Source of the DNA: Alloprevotella sp.
GTDB lineage: Bacteria; Bacteroidota; Bacteroidia; Bacteroidales; Bacteroidaceae
DNA: 47,721 nt
Assembly: GCA_017446765.1 (NCBI GenBank)
Contig: JAFSQD010000072.1
Location: 1 to 47,721 of the forward strand
Direction: 5' to 3'
Shown here: piece after piece, positions 47,699 through 47,721 of the stretch
Layout of the letters: every line of letters begins with the position of its first letter
Numbering within the stretch: position 1 is the first letter of the stretch
The notes under the pieces: model-generated
Database searches by the model: none
What the model saw: only the letters and a program-made list of their open reading frames with translations
What the model was told of the DNA's origin: nothing
Translations under genes and position numbers: made by a program

Positions 47699-47721
47699 CC
47701 CATCACACTTAGAACGCCACC

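Noticed and set aside
1..47721. CRISPR array, prophage or complete insertion sequence
   Set aside because: No regularly spaced direct repeats of CRISPR type, no phage structural genes, and no transposase or integrase frame were found.

Overview
The window looks like a stretch of chromosome from a member of the Bacteroidales. The support is: many promoters of the Bacteroidetes form (-7 box TAnnTTTG, rather than TATAAT) with almost no Shine-Dalgarno sequences; a CHU_C/gliding-type C-terminal domain protein, a NigD-like lipoprotein, a membrane-anchored HU/LysM protein and an exbB-exbD-exbD-tonB locus, all typical of this group; and Bacteroidetes-type MnmA, GlyRS and RluD. Base composition is roughly balanced to slightly GC-rich, which would fit the Prevotellaceae, but the genus is inference.

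Layout. 1-1350 is a graveyard: broken fragments of an LD-carboxypeptidase, an AAA ATPase (nonsense codon, lost C-terminus) and an Eco57I/TaqI-like restriction-modification protein, followed by a degenerate copy of a hairpin repeat. 1355-10188 holds yccF and, on the minus strand, two units: CHU_C protein-uvrA-peptide transporter, and glyS-FKBP-mnmA with ATGA couplings. A compact putative small-RNA gene lies at 10261-10405. 10849-16508 is a menaquinone operon, menF-menD-menB and a fused menC-menE. It is followed by a gluconate-5-dehydrogenase-like SDR, a Zn/Cd-type P-ATPase with its own promoter, and a 1410-residue secreted GH2 beta-galactosidase. 23704-24555 is non-coding and carries two inverted copies of the same hairpin repeat seen at 1.05 kb. 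Then come a GtrB/DPM1-like glycosyltransferase with pyrF (minus), and divergently the tightly packed unit ftsY-purN-rimO-HU-HU/TM/LysM. htrA/degP, a tRNA-Met(CAT), a second glycosyltransferase, radC, lpxH and a LuxR-type regulator follow on the plus strand. 36100-43275 is minus-strand housekeeping: a NigD-like lipoprotein, an acyltransferase, ddl, rluD, a PASTA protein, rpmH (L34, only 52 codons), trpS and ilvE. The right end is the TonB energising operon exbB-exbD-exbD-tonB plus a PstS-like lipoprotein.

How it fits together. Most genes are core functions: translation (GlyRS, TrpS, MnmA, RimO, L34, RluD), membrane targeting (FtsY), DNA repair (UvrA), envelope (Ddl, PASTA, LpxH, HtrA, acyltransferase) and respiration (MenFDBCE). 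The less ordinary elements are the dispersed long-hairpin repeat family, the stand-alone small-RNA gene, the MenC-MenE fusion and the transmembrane HU/LysM protein coupled to a second HU gene. I saw no CRISPR array, prophage, intact insertion sequence or complete defence system.
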